Under the pieces are notes generated by a model that was not told the origin of the DNA, ran no database searches, and saw nothing but the letters and a program-made list of their open reading frames with translations. Below are positions 45,857-54,760 of a DNA stretch of 64,000 nt, in pieces. Every line of letters begins with the position of its first letter. The stretch's first letter is position 1. Position numbers and translations under genes: made by a program. Origin of the DNA: Oceanisphaera psychrotolerans (GTDB lineage: Bacteria > Pseudomonadota > Gammaproteobacteria > Enterobacterales > Aeromonadaceae); assembly GCF_001870485.1 (NCBI RefSeq), contig NZ_MDKE01000003.1, forward strand, positions 1-64,000. Reading direction: 5' to 3'.

Positions 45857-47110
45857 ATGAAAGTATTAGTATTGGGTAGTGGTGTTGTCGGTGTAACCAG
45901 CGCCTGGTATCTGTCTCAGCAGGGCCATGAGGTAGTGGTACTCGATCGCCAGTCCGATGCGGCCGAAGAAACCAGCTTCGCCAACGCCGGCCAGCTGTCT
46001 TTCGGCATGTCCTCCCCCTGGGCTGCTCCCGGTATTCCCCAGAAAGCCATCAAATGGATGTTCCAGTCTCATGCTCCCCTCAAGGTGCGTCCGAGCCTCA
46101 ATCCGGCGCAGTGGCAGTTTATGCTGTCGATGCTGGCCAACTGCAACGAAAAATCCTACGGCGTCAACAAGTCGCGTATGGTGCGGGTATCCGAATACAG
46201 CCGTCAGTGCATCAACAACCTGCAGCAGGAACTGAAACTGCCGTTCGAAAGCCGCAAGCAGGGCCTGCTCCAGGTATTCCGCACCCAGAAGCAGATTGAT
46301 GACGCCGCCAAGGACATCAAGGTATTGCAGGAATTCAACGTGGCCCACGCCATGCTGAACGTCGACGAGTGTATCGCCCGCGAGCCGGCCCTGGCCCGGG
46401 TGAAGCACAAGCTGGTGGGGGGACTGCACTTTCCGGATGATCAGACCGGCGACTGCAACCTGTTCACCAAGGCGCTGGTGAAAAAGTGCCAGGAAAACGG
46501 AGTGGTGTTCAAGTTCGATACCGAGATTAAGGCACTGGTCAGCGATGGCGATCAAATTCGCGGCGTGCAGACCGGCAACGGTCTGGAAACCGCCGATCAG
46601 GTTCTGGTGTGCATGGGCAGCTATTCTCCTTTCCTGCTCAGCCCGCTGGGGATCCGCCTGCCCATCTATCCGATCAAGGGTTACTCGCTGACGATTGACG
46701 TCAAGAACGATGCCGATGCGCCTCAGTCCACGGTCATGGATGAAACCTACAAGGTTGCCATTACCCGCTTCGACAACCGCATTCGCGCCGCCGGCACCGC
46801 CGAGCTGGCCGACTTCAATGCCGATCTGCCCAATGCCCGCCGGGAAACCATCGCCCAGTCGGTGACCAGCCTGTTCCCCGAAGGCGGCAAGGTCGACGAA
46901 GCCGTGTTCTGGACCGGGTTCCGCCCCATGACGCCGGACGGCACCCCCATTATCGGTGCCACCCGTTACAAGAACCTGTGGCTGAATACCGGTCACGGTA
47001 CCCTGGGCTGGACCATGGGCGCCGGTTCCGGCAAATTGATTGCCGATCTGATCAGCGGCAAGCAGCCGGAAATCGACGACAGCGGCCTGGGCTTCAGCCG
47101 CTACGGTTAA
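45857..47110 (+). CDS. dadA: D-amino acid dehydrogenase small subunit DadA
   Basis: An FAD enzyme that oxidises D-alanine and other D-amino acids to keto acids, feeding electrons to the respiratory chain. The 417-residue protein begins MKVLVLGSGVVGVTSAWYL (Rossmann GxGxxG), continues ETSFANAGQLSFGMSSPWAAPG near 37-58, and ends with GFRPMTPDGTPIIGATRYKNLWLNTGHGTLGWTM-like FAD contacts around 355-390. Length matches E. coli DadA (432) within family range. GGGGAG lies before the ATG. Its catabolic partner dadX is not adjacent. The 282-base leader (45575-45856) is AT-rich and holds no supported gene. Confidence 0.94.
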   Translation: MKVLVLGSGVVGVTSAWYLSQQGHEVVVLDRQSDAAEETSFANAGQLSFGMSSPWAAPGIPQKAIKWMFQSHAPLKVRPSLNPAQWQFMLSMLANCNEKSYGVNKSRMVRVSEYSRQCINNLQQELKLPFESRKQGLLQVFRTQKQIDDAAKDIKVLQEFNVAHAMLNVDECIAREPALARVKHKLVGGLHFPDDQTGDCNLFTKALVKKCQENGVVFKFDTEIKALVSDGDQIRGVQTGNGLETADQVLVCMGSYSPFLLSPLGIRLPIYPIKGYSLTIDVKNDADAPQSTVMDETYKVAITRFDNRIRAAGTAELADFNADLPNARRETIAQSVTSLFPEGGKVDEAVFWTGFRPMTPDGTPIIGATRYKNLWLNTGHGTLGWTMGAGSGKLIADLISGKQPEIDDSGLGFSRYG

Positions 47111-47159
47111 AGAACGGCGCCGACACCGCAGCCGTTTCCGGCTGTGGACAGCACCATAG

Positions 47160-47185
47160 CAAGGCGCCATACTGGCGCCTTTTGT
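47160..47185 (+). terminator. terminator of dadA
   Basis: AAGGCGCC-ATACT-GGCGCCTTTT: an eight-pair stem with a short T run, 50 bases after the dadA stop and only about ten bases before the AEC gene start. Confidence 0.75.
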
Positions 47186-47193
47186 GTTTCCAT

Positions 47194-48075
47194 ATGCTTT
47201 CTACCCTGCTCAATATCGTGGTGCCCGTGTTTGCGGTAGTGGCGGTAGGCTTCGCCTTCGGCCGACGCCAGCACAATGCCGACATGGGCTTTGTCAACCA
47301 GGCCAATGTGGCGGTGTTCTGCCCGGCACTGGTGTTTTCCGCTCTTATCGACAATCCGGTACGACTGGGTACCAGCTGGCCGCTGATGCTGGCCGGAGTA
47401 CTGGTCATTCTGCTGCCGGGCCTGTTGCTGTGTCTGTTTCGTTTTCAGGGCCTGGAGCGACGCACCTTGGTACTGGGCGGCATGTTTCGCAACACCGGCA
47501 ACATCGGTATACCGCTGATGCTGTTGGCCTATGGCGAGGATCAGCTCGGCGCCATCATCATTCTGTTTGTGTTGTCCAACCTGGTTCATTTTTCGCTCGG
47601 GCTCTTTATCCTGTCGCGGGAGGCCGGTCGCGGGCAATGGCTGAAAAACCCCATTATCTGGTCTGCGCTGCTGGGCATGCTGCTGGCGGATCATCCGGCC
47701 CTGTTGCCCGAATTTGTTTATACCAGTGCCAGCCTGCTGGGTCAGATAGCAGTGCCGCTGATGCTGTTTGCCCTGGGCGTACGACTGTCGTGCGGCGAAA
47801 TGGGCGATCTTGGGCTGGCGCTGCGGGTCAACCTGGCGTACCTGCTGGTGGGGGCGGCGAGCCTGCTGCTGGTGGCCTGGTGGTTGCCGCTGGGGGCGGA
47901 CTGGCTGCGGCTGCTGGCGCTGTCGGTGATGTTGCCGCCCGCGGTGCTCAACTATTTATTGTGCGAACAATATCGCTGCCAGCCCGATAAAATGGCCAGC
48001 ATCGTCCTGCTCGGTAATGGCATCTCGGTGTTGACCATTCCGCTGGTGATCTACCTGAGCCTGACCTATCTCTGA
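47194..48075 (+). CDS. AEC-family permease (auxin efflux carrier-like)
   Basis: A 293-residue membrane protein with about ten helices. Family features are ANVAVFCPALVFSALIDNP near residue 38, the central GGMFRNTGNIGIPLMLLAYG near 97-116 and its partner in the C-terminal half (VMLPPAVLNYLLCEQY near 246). Members move malonate, malate or other organic anions. The frame is open to 46978 but that part overlaps dadA; ATG 47194 is the first start beyond the dadA terminator, though no ribosome site is obvious. Confidence 0.82.
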   Translation: MLSTLLNIVVPVFAVVAVGFAFGRRQHNADMGFVNQANVAVFCPALVFSALIDNPVRLGTSWPLMLAGVLVILLPGLLLCLFRFQGLERRTLVLGGMFRNTGNIGIPLMLLAYGEDQLGAIIILFVLSNLVHFSLGLFILSREAGRGQWLKNPIIWSALLGMLLADHPALLPEFVYTSASLLGQIAVPLMLFALGVRLSCGEMGDLGLALRVNLAYLLVGAASLLLVAWWLPLGADWLRLLALSVMLPPAVLNYLLCEQYRCQPDKMASIVLLGNGISVLTIPLVIYLSLTYL

Positions 48076-48084
48076 TGAGGCTCG

Positions 48085-48165
48085 CATGGCATTAATTTCA
48101 TGAGCCAGTACCATGGCATTAATTTCATGAGCCAGTACCATGGCATTAATTTCATGAGCCAGTAC
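48085..48165. repeat. 27-bp tandem repeat, three perfect copies
   Basis: Units at 48085-48111, 48112-48138 and 48139-48165 are identical; each runs CATGGCATTAATTTC then ATGAGCCAGTAC. Each unit contains the palindromes ATTAAT and TCATGA. On the minus strand an open frame reads MVLAHEINA repeatedly, but nothing else supports a gene. The array lies ten bases after the AEC stop and 19 bases before an FNR-type site, upstream of the MSHA operon. Confidence 0.95.
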
Positions 48166-48183
48166 CGGTTAGCTGTAAAAACA

Positions 48184-48197
48184 TTGATTTTGATCAA
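48184..48197. promoter_or_regulatory. perfect FNR-type site upstream of mshI
   Basis: TTGATTTTGATCAA fits TTGAT-N4-ATCAA, the FNR consensus, at all ten fixed positions. It lies 119 bases before the mshI ATG. A GATAAA at 48224-48229 would place a start about 45 bases downstream of the site's centre, close to a class II activator position; TATAAT at 48246-48251 and TATACT at 48281-48286 are alternative -10 boxes further down. FNR binding is inferred from the site alone. Confidence 0.6.
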
Positions 48198-48315
48198 CGC
48201 GCATTCACTCACGACAGGGTCTCGATAAAAGCTGATATTGGTCGTTATAATGGCTTGTTTATAAAACGCTTTTATCTGTTTATACTGGCCCTTTCATTCT
48301 TCTTGTACGGTGCAG

Positions 48316-49182
48316 ATGGCTTTTATTCCCCGTTGGTTCAAATCCGCCAGAGCGTCTTCATCGGTGGGTATCTATATCACGCACAACAGCCTGCTGGCTG
48401 TCGATGAGCTCCAACCGCAACAGGTGGTGCAGCGGGAAGTCGGCAATGCCGAGCCGGCCGCCACTGCGCTGCGTGCCTTGCTGGACGAGCAGCAATGGCA
48501 GGGTCGACGACTGCATCTGGTGCTGAACCGTCACTGGTATCAGCAGACCCAGATGGAAAAGCCCGCCATGCCCGACGACGAGCTGGCCCAGGCCTTGCCC
48601 TGGTGCATGCGCGAGCTGGTCAACGAGCCACTGGACAGTCTGTTGTTCGACTACATCACCTTGCCGGCGAGCCCGACCGGGCAGCCCCGCATCGCGGTAT
48701 ACAGCAGCGAGCGCGAACGGCTGGCGGGGCTGGTCAAGGCGGTCACGCCCCAGTGCGAGATCGCCACCATCGGCGTGGATGAACTGGCCATGACCAACCT
48801 ACTGGAACCGGAAGAACGGGGCTTGCTGTTGCACAAGGTGCCGGGGCAGGAACTGACCCTGACCTTTATTCACCAGCGGCAGTGGAACTTTTCCCGTACC
48901 ATTCGCGGCTTTCAGGCGCTGGATGACGAGCAGATGGCGGTGGATCAGTTCGTGTTCGACAACCTGCTACTGGAGCTGCAGCGCAGCATCGACTATGCCG
49001 TCGGGCAGCTCAAGCTCAATGCCCCCAATCGCTGGTATCTGGCCTTGCCTCAGCGGGTGACCCCGGCGGTTCAGGCGGCCATCAGCCAGGTGTTCAATAT
49101 CGAGTCTCAATCCCTGACCAGCGACACCCTGAGCCCGATCAGCCTGCCGGCGCTGGGCATCTTGCGGGAGGAAAAAGAGTGA
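48316..49182 (+). CDS. mshI: MSHA biogenesis protein MshI (PilM-like)
   Basis: A 288-residue cytoplasmic protein with the actin-like PilM fold of the MSHA inner-membrane platform. It has the MshI wording MAFIPRWFKS at the start, ALPWCMRELVNEPLDSLLFDY near 93-113, RIAVYSSER and ELTLTFIHQRQWNFSRTIRGF near 178-198, and FDNLLLELQRSIDY. First gene of the MSHA run; mshH (csrD), often just upstream, is not here. Start at ATG 48316, two codons after a GTG. A 27-bp array and an FNR-type site lie upstream. Confidence 0.9.
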   Translation: MAFIPRWFKSARASSSVGIYITHNSLLAVDELQPQQVVQREVGNAEPAATALRALLDEQQWQGRRLHLVLNRHWYQQTQMEKPAMPDDELAQALPWCMRELVNEPLDSLLFDYITLPASPTGQPRIAVYSSERERLAGLVKAVTPQCEIATIGVDELAMTNLLEPEERGLLLHKVPGQELTLTFIHQRQWNFSRTIRGFQALDDEQMAVDQFVFDNLLLELQRSIDYAVGQLKLNAPNRWYLALPQRVTPAVQAAISQVFNIESQSLTSDTLSPISLPALGILREEKE

Positions 49183-49757
49183 AACGTCGCGTCGAGTTTT
49201 ATCAGGCTGCGCTCAAGCCTTCCCGGGATCCGGCTTCACTGACGCTGTTGTGGCGGGGCAGCCTGGCGATTGTGTTGCTGTGGGGGCTGGTGTTCGCCTA
49301 TGCCGGTTTCAGCCAGCATCAGTTACAGCAACAGAATCGGGCCCTGCAGGCGGCGGTTTCATCCGGTGAAGCGGATCTGAACCGGTTGCGCGAGGGGCTG
49401 GCTACGCTGAACCGCCTGCAGGACGACGGCCAGCGTGAGCGGCTGGAGCAGAATATACGCGCACGGCAGCGCTTGCTGGGCGTCCTGAATCAGGAAAGCT
49501 TCGTGTCTTATGCCACCATTCTCAACGATCTGGCGCGGATTCCCTGGCAGGGAGTGGCGTTGCAGGGCCTGATCCTGGAAGGCAAGCGCATGGTGTTGCA
49601 GGGAGAGGCCGCCAGTGCCAGCGCGGTGCCGGCCTGGATCCTGGGCTTCGAGCAGCGCGACAGCCTGCGAGGTCACGGTTTTGGTCAGCTTGACATCAGT
49701 CGGCAGACAGACGGGGGTCTTGGCTTCAGCCTTTACAGTGCGGAGGTCACCCCATGA
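49179..49757 (+). CDS. MSHA biogenesis PilN-like protein
   Basis: A 192-residue bitopic inner-membrane protein: short cytoplasmic N-terminus (KRRVEFYQAALKPSRDP), one helix at about residues 24-45, then a coiled coil and a small periplasmic domain. This is the PilN pattern; the gene is sometimes called mshI2. It starts with GTG 49179, overlapping the mshI stop (GTGA), with GGAGG upstream. It should bridge the MshI/ATPase side to MshJ. Confidence 0.82.
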   Translation: MKRRVEFYQAALKPSRDPASLTLLWRGSLAIVLLWGLVFAYAGFSQHQLQQQNRALQAAVSSGEADLNRLREGLATLNRLQDDGQRERLEQNIRARQRLLGVLNQESFVSYATILNDLARIPWQGVALQGLILEGKRMVLQGEAASASAVPAWILGFEQRDSLRGHGFGQLDISRQTDGGLGFSLYSAEVTP

Positions 49758-50404
49758 GCCGGTTAACCCTGCAGCTGGCCGAATGGCGCGATCGCTTCAT
49801 GGCGCTGTCCGGCCGGGAGCGCTGGCTGATACTGGCGGCCAGCTGGGCGCTGGTGATCTGGCTGTGTCTGTCTGTTTACGAAGCGACGCTTCAGGCCGGC
49901 GTGCTGCGGCTGGAGCAGGAGCGGCAAGGGCTTAACCGCCAGCTGGATCAGCAGCAGCAACTGCGCGATGAACTCACCCAGGCTATCGCCCGGTTGTCGA
50001 ACAATGATCGCAATCAGCAACTGGAACGGCTGAATCGTCGGCTGAACCGACTCAATGAAAACGTCGACCAGCGCATGCGTACCCTGGTGGGGCCGGAGCA
50101 GATGTCGGCTCTGCTGCTGACCATTCTCGAACAAGGCCAGGGGCTCGAGTTGCGCGAGTTGAGCAATCAGCCCCCCAAATTGATGAGCCGTGATGAAGGT
50201 GAAGAAAAACTGTACCGACACGATCTGAGCCTGCACCTGAGCGGCAGCTATATGGCGCTGCTCGACTATGTACAGCGGCTGGAGCAGTTGTCGGGGCGTA
50301 TTTTCTGGCGCGGTCTGCAATTCGAACTGGAACAGTATCCCGAGGCCATCATCCGGCTCGATTTTTTTACCATCAGCCAACACAAGGAGCTGTTGCGTGG
50401 TTAA
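49754..50404 (+). CDS. mshJ: MSHA biogenesis protein MshJ (PilO/GspM-like)
   Basis: A 216-residue bitopic protein: helix at about 26-45, then a Gln/Leu/Arg-rich coiled coil (about 50-110) and a periplasmic ferredoxin-like domain. Family text includes WRDRFMALSGRERWLILAA near the start and LSGSYMALLDYVQRLEQL near 160-180. The start overlaps the previous stop (ATGA). Confidence 0.88.
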   Translation: MSRLTLQLAEWRDRFMALSGRERWLILAASWALVIWLCLSVYEATLQAGVLRLEQERQGLNRQLDQQQQLRDELTQAIARLSNNDRNQQLERLNRRLNRLNENVDQRMRTLVGPEQMSALLLTILEQGQGLELRELSNQPPKLMSRDEGEEKLYRHDLSLHLSGSYMALLDYVQRLEQLSGRIFWRGLQFELEQYPEAIIRLDFFTISQHKELLRG

Positions 50405-50714
50405 TTCGTTATTGCTGCTGGTGCTGAGCAGCGCCAGCGGGCTGCAGGATCCCAGCCGCCCGCTGACCTCGATGGAACCAGAGATCACCGAGCCCCAGGT
50501 GGCATCCCGGCAAGGTGTCCCGCGGCTGGAGGCCATTTTCACCGGCGGTGCCCGGGCCAGCGCCATTATCGATGGCCGGTACTATCAGCTCGGCGATGCG
50601 GTCGCCGGCTACCGGCTGGAGCGTATTCAATCGAATCATGTGGTGCTGGGAGGGGAGGGTGAACCCCTGACCCTGACGCTGTTTTCCTCATTATCAACCC
50701 TGAGTAGCCAATGA
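50397..50714 (+). CDS. mshK: MSHA biogenesis protein MshK (PilP-like)
   Basis: A 105-residue protein: signal-like stretch LLLLVLSSASG at residues 4-14, then DPSRPL and a small beta domain (RLEAIFTGGARASAIIDGRYYQLGDAVAGYRLERI), as in PilP/MshK proteins that dock to the secretin. I start at GTG 50397 because AAGGAG lies eight bases upstream inside mshJ; the longer frame has no site. Overlaps mshJ by eight bases and mshL by four. Confidence 0.82.
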   Translation: MVNSLLLLVLSSASGLQDPSRPLTSMEPEITEPQVASRQGVPRLEAIFTGGARASAIIDGRYYQLGDAVAGYRLERIQSNHVVLGGEGEPLTLTLFSSLSTLSSQ

Positions 50715-52339
50715 ACCTCATGACACGACCTTTTGCGGTGGCTTTGCTGGGGGCTTCGCTGGCCGCCTGTGTAAACGCGCCGGATGGAACTTTACCCAAA
50801 GATGCGCTGGATGAAGCCCTGCGCACCTATCCCGATCCGGTGCCGGCGGCGGTAGAGCAGGAATTGCGCAACGCCCGGCCTGCCCGGGCCTCGATCAGCG
50901 CCGAGCCACGGCAGCGCCGGTTCAATATCGCGGCCAACAACGTGGAGGCGGCAAGCTTTTTCAATGCCCTGGCCAGCCAGCACAACATCAGCATTGCGGT
51001 GCACCCGGAGGTGAACGGCACCATCAGTCTGAATCTGCGTCAGGCGACCCTGACCGACACCCTGACCGCCATTTCCCGCTTGTACGGTTATGGCATAGAG
51101 CAACAGGGCGGGGTGTATCAGGTGCATCCCAACGGGGTGCGTACTCGCACCTTCAACGTGAATTATCTGATGCTGTCGCGCGATGGTCAGTCGCAAACCG
51201 CCATCAGCGGCAGCAGCCTGTCGAACGGAGAAAATGGTAGCAGTGAAGGCAACAGTTCCACCCGTATCAACACCGAGTCCAGCAACGATTTCTGGGCCAG
51301 TCTGGAGTCGGCCCTGGGCCGGCTGATCGGCAGCGAAGACGGCCGGGTAGTGGTCACCAACCCCCAGGCGGGTCTGGTGAGCGTGCGCGCCGCACCCGAC
51401 GAGCTGGCGCTGGTCGAGGATTTTCTGCAACGGGCCGAGCGTCAGCTCAAGCGTCAGGTGATCCTGGAGGCGCGGATCATCGAGGTGGAACTGAGTGACG
51501 GCTTCGAGCAGGGCATCGACTGGGACAACCTGAGTGCGGGCAGCACGGCCAGCCGTTCAGCCACGCCGCTGGTCACGGCCGGTAACGTGTCGTCTTATCC
51601 TGCGAGCACCGTTCAGCTCAACCCGCTGGCCGAATTGCTGGGGGGCGGTGTGGTCTTCAATATCACCGATGGTAACTTTTCGTCCGTCATCAGCCTGTTG
51701 CAGACCCAGGGTGAAGTGAATACCTTGTCCAACCCCCGGGTGACTACCAGCAACAATCAGAAGGCGGTGATCAAGGTCGGTACCGACGAGTACTTCGTTA
51801 CCGATTTCTCGCTGACCACCACCACCAACAGCTCCACCAGTGAAACCACCCCCGACATCGAGCTGACGCCCTTTTTCTCCGGTATCTCTCTCGATGTCAC
51901 GCCGCAGATTGCGGAAGACAACAAGGTGCTGCTGCATATTCACCCCTCGGTGAGCGAGGTGTCGGATGTGACCAAGGTCATCCAGTATGGTGAGGATTTG
52001 TCGGTCTCTCTGCCGTTGGCAAGCAGCACCATCAGGGAGTCGGATACCATCGTCGAGGCCCGCTCCGGGGAGCTGATCATCATCGGTGGCCTGATGCAGG
52101 AAACCCAGAGCGAGCAGAATTCCGGGGTACCGGTGCTCAGCGAGATCCCGGTGCTGGGTAATCTGTTCAAGAACCGTAAACTGGCCACCACGAAAAGCGA
52201 GCTGGTGATCATGCTGCGTCCGGTGGTGGTGAATGACGCCACCTGGCAGACCGAGTTGCAGCGCTCGCGTGATCTGCTGGAAAAGTGGTATCCGCCTAAA
52301 TCGGGTATCCTGTCGACCATCAGTTCGGGCGCATTATGA
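50711..52339 (+). CDS. mshL: MSHA outer-membrane secretin MshL
   Basis: Forms the pilus exit pore. The 542-residue protein is a lipoprotein: hydrophobic start and lipobox LAAC near residue 20-ish (LGASLAAC). A secretin N-domain follows (FNIAANNVEAASFFNALASQHNISIAVHPEV), then the Gly/Ser/Asn-rich linker and the secretin core with VNTLSNPRVTTSNNQKAVIKVG and the end motif VPVLSEIPVLGNLFKNR. Stop overlaps the next gene (ATGA). In other MSHA loci mshM comes next; here it is absent. Confidence 0.93.
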   Translation: MNLMTRPFAVALLGASLAACVNAPDGTLPKDALDEALRTYPDPVPAAVEQELRNARPARASISAEPRQRRFNIAANNVEAASFFNALASQHNISIAVHPEVNGTISLNLRQATLTDTLTAISRLYGYGIEQQGGVYQVHPNGVRTRTFNVNYLMLSRDGQSQTAISGSSLSNGENGSSEGNSSTRINTESSNDFWASLESALGRLIGSEDGRVVVTNPQAGLVSVRAAPDELALVEDFLQRAERQLKRQVILEARIIEVELSDGFEQGIDWDNLSAGSTASRSATPLVTAGNVSSYPASTVQLNPLAELLGGGVVFNITDGNFSSVISLLQTQGEVNTLSNPRVTTSNNQKAVIKVGTDEYFVTDFSLTTTTNSSTSETTPDIELTPFFSGISLDVTPQIAEDNKVLLHIHPSVSEVSDVTKVIQYGEDLSVSLPLASSTIRESDTIVEARSGELIIIGGLMQETQSEQNSGVPVLSEIPVLGNLFKNRKLATTKSELVIMLRPVVVNDATWQTELQRSRDLLEKWYPPKSGILSTISSGAL

Positions 52340-53085
52340 AGAAAACTCCTTATCTGGGCGTGCTGGCCGCGCTGTTATCGCTCTGGCACGGGGTAAGTCA
52401 GGCCGAGGAACATTCGGCGTCGGCTGCAGACTTCACCGACAGCTGGCAGCAGGCCGAACCGCTGCCGGCGGTCGAGAGTTCGCTCAGCATCAGCGAGGTG
52501 TCACTGAGCCGGGCCGACTGGCTGCGTGAGCAGGAGCAGCAGGCCGAAAGTGCCCTGGCCGCCGGTGACTGGGCCCGGGCCGAATATCGTCTGGGTCAGG
52601 CACTGAGCGAGTATCCCGATGCACACGCCATCCGGTTACGGCTGGCGGCGCTGCTGTTTGGCCGTGGCGCCCTGGATCAGGCACGGGATCGGCTGCAACA
52701 AGGGCTGGAGCTGGCGCCGGATCATGCCGATATGCGTCTGACCCTGGCCCGGCTACTGGCGGAGCAGGAGCGTTATCAGGCGGCGCTGCAGGTGCTTGAT
52801 GAAAGTCAGCCACCGCTGCCGGCGCATCTCGATTATTACAGCCTGAAGGCGGACATGGCCCGGCGTGGCGGCCAATGTGTACAGGCGGTAGATACCTATC
52901 GTCGGTTGCTGGCCGAAAGCCGGGCGGGCGCCTGGTGGCTGGGGCTGGGGCTATGCCAGCAGCAACTGGGCGAAGACTTTGTCTGGGCCTTTCAACAGGC
53001 CCGTGCCAGCGCCGATCTGGGCATGGCCTCGCTGCGTTTTGTTGAACAGCAACTGGAGCATCATGGTACAGCGCAAACTCACTAA
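52336..53085 (+). CDS. mshN: MSHA biogenesis TPR protein MshN, short form
   Basis: A 249-residue protein with a possible signal sequence (PYLGVLAALLSLWHGVSQA) and TPR units from about residue 65 to 235 (ESALAAGDWARAEYRLGQALSEYPD, DQARDRLQQGLELAPDH, YQAALQVLDESQP). MshN of Vibrio is longer and has a cytoplasmic and membrane N-terminus; here that part is replaced by an export-type signal. It overlaps mshL and mshE. Identification rests on place and TPR content. Confidence 0.75.
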   Translation: MKKTPYLGVLAALLSLWHGVSQAEEHSASAADFTDSWQQAEPLPAVESSLSISEVSLSRADWLREQEQQAESALAAGDWARAEYRLGQALSEYPDAHAIRLRLAALLFGRGALDQARDRLQQGLELAPDHADMRLTLARLLAEQERYQAALQVLDESQPPLPAHLDYYSLKADMARRGGQCVQAVDTYRRLLAESRAGAWWLGLGLCQQQLGEDFVWAFQQARASADLGMASLRFVEQQLEHHGTAQTH

Positions 53086-54760
53086 GCGCCTCGGCGAACT
53101 GCTGATCGAACACGGCGTGATCACCTCCGCCCAGCTCGATGCGGTATTACAGCAGCAGCAGCGTGAAGGGGGCCGTATTGGCTCCCTACTGGTGCAGATG
53201 GGCATCTTGAGTGAGCTGGAGCTGCTCGGCTTCGTGGCCGAGCAGCTGGATTTGCCGTTGCTGGATTTGAACAAGGCCAGCATCGACCGCGAGGCGGTCA
53301 AGCTGCTTTCGGAAGTGTATGCCCGCCGCCACCGGGCGCTGGTGATCGCGGCCGATGACCAGCAGGCCCGGGTGGTGCTGTCGGATCCGGCGGATCTGGA
53401 CACCCAGGATGCCATCGGTAATCTGCTGGCCCCGCGGGAAGTGCAGCTGGCGGTGGCGCCCCATGGGCAGTTGCTGGCATTGTATGATCAGCTGTACCGG
53501 CGTACCGACGACATTGCCAACCTGGCCGAGCAGTTGCAGGGCGAGAACAGCCCCGGCCGGCCGGCGCTGGAGGCGGCGGGGCTGGATGACAGCGACGCCA
53601 CCGTGGCCAAGCTGTTGTATTCGCTGTTCGAAGACGCCTTGCAGGTAGGGGCGTCCGATATTCATATCGAGCCCGACAAGAGCCTGATCCGGCTGCGGAT
53701 GCGGGTCGATGGCCTGTTGCAGGAAACCGAGCTGAAAGAAGTGGGCATCGCCCCGGCGCTGGTTTCTCGACTCAAGCTGATGGCCGGACTGGACATCGCC
53801 GAGCGCCGCCTGCCGCAGGATGGTCGTTTTGCGCTCAAAATCAAGAACAGTCCGGTGGATGTGCGTATGGCCACCATGCCGGTGCAGTTTGGCGAGGCGG
53901 TGGTGTTGCGATTGCTGGATCAGTCTCAGGGGATTCGCCGCCTGGACCAGGCGGGCATGCCCCCGGCGTTGCTCGGTGCCTTTCGCCGACGGCTTGCCAG
54001 CCCCAACGGCATTATTCTGGTCACCGGGCCCACCGGCAGTGGTAAAACCACCACCCTCTACGGTGCCCTGAACGAGCTCAATACCCCGGATCGCAAGATC
54101 ATCACCGCCGAAGATCCGGTCGAATACCAGTTGCCGCGGGTCAATCAGGTGCAGGTAAACGTCAAGGCCGGCCTGACCTTTGCCCGTATCCTGCGTACCA
54201 GCCTGCGACAGGATCCCGACATCCTGCTGATCGGCGAGATGCGGGATCAGGAAACCGCCGAGATTGCCATGCGCGGGGCCCTGACCGGCCATCTGGTGCT
54301 TTCGACCCTGCACACCAACGATGCGCCCAGCTCGGCGGTACGGCTGATGGACATGGGCGTGCCCGGTTATCTGGTGGCCAGCACCCTGAAGGCGATACTG
54401 GCGCAGCGGCTGGTGCGCCGCCTGTGCGAACATTGCAAGCAGGAACACCCGCCGGAGCCACACCAGCGCCAGTTTCTGCAGTATCTGGCCCCCGAGCTGA
54501 CCGATCACCGCTTTTATCAGGGAGTCGGTTGTGCCAGCTGCAGCCACAGCGGCCACAAGGGGCGGGTGGGGGTCTATGAATGGCTCGAGATCACCCAGGA
54601 CATGGCAGATACCCTGCGCGAGCAGAATATCGAACGCTTCAACCAGCTGGTGGCGGCTCAGCCCGACTACACCACCCTGGCCCGCTCTGCCCTGCAACTG
54701 GCCCTGAAGGGCGACATTGCGCTGAGCGAAGTGCTGCGTCTGGCCGAGTGGGTGGAATAG
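53063..54760 (+). CDS. mshE: MSHA pilus assembly ATPase MshE
   Basis: A 565-residue hexameric motor for pilus extension. The N-terminal MshEN domain has two copies of the c-di-GMP motif: RLGELLIEHGVITSAQL with following Leu/Gln positions, and RIGSLLVQMGILSELEL. The ATPase domain has Walker A GPTGSGKTT near 330, the Asp box and Walker B (LLIGEMRDQETAEIA), the His box HLVLSTLHTNDA and a CEHCK...CASC zinc motif. ATG 53063 lies inside mshN. Binding of c-di-GMP is known for Vibrio MshE and is inferred here from the intact motifs. Confidence 0.94.
   Translation: MVQRKLTKRLGELLIEHGVITSAQLDAVLQQQQREGGRIGSLLVQMGILSELELLGFVAEQLDLPLLDLNKASIDREAVKLLSEVYARRHRALVIAADDQQARVVLSDPADLDTQDAIGNLLAPREVQLAVAPHGQLLALYDQLYRRTDDIANLAEQLQGENSPGRPALEAAGLDDSDATVAKLLYSLFEDALQVGASDIHIEPDKSLIRLRMRVDGLLQETELKEVGIAPALVSRLKLMAGLDIAERRLPQDGRFALKIKNSPVDVRMATMPVQFGEAVVLRLLDQSQGIRRLDQAGMPPALLGAFRRRLASPNGIILVTGPTGSGKTTTLYGALNELNTPDRKIITAEDPVEYQLPRVNQVQVNVKAGLTFARILRTSLRQDPDILLIGEMRDQETAEIAMRGALTGHLVLSTLHTNDAPSSAVRLMDMGVPGYLVASTLKAILAQRLVRRLCEHCKQEHPPEPHQRQFLQYLAPELTDHRFYQGVGCASCSHSGHKGRVGVYEWLEITQDMADTLREQNIERFNQLVAAQPDYTTLARSALQLALKGDIALSEVLRLAEWVE

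Noticed and set aside
48085-48165. CRISPR array or coding repeat
   Set aside because: The 27-base units are adjacent with no spacers, and no cas gene is present; the minus-strand frame of repeated MVLAHEINA has no support.
54580-54759. Upstream extension of mshG
   Set aside because: It lies wholly inside mshE; the GTG at 54760 overlapping the mshE stop gives the normal start.
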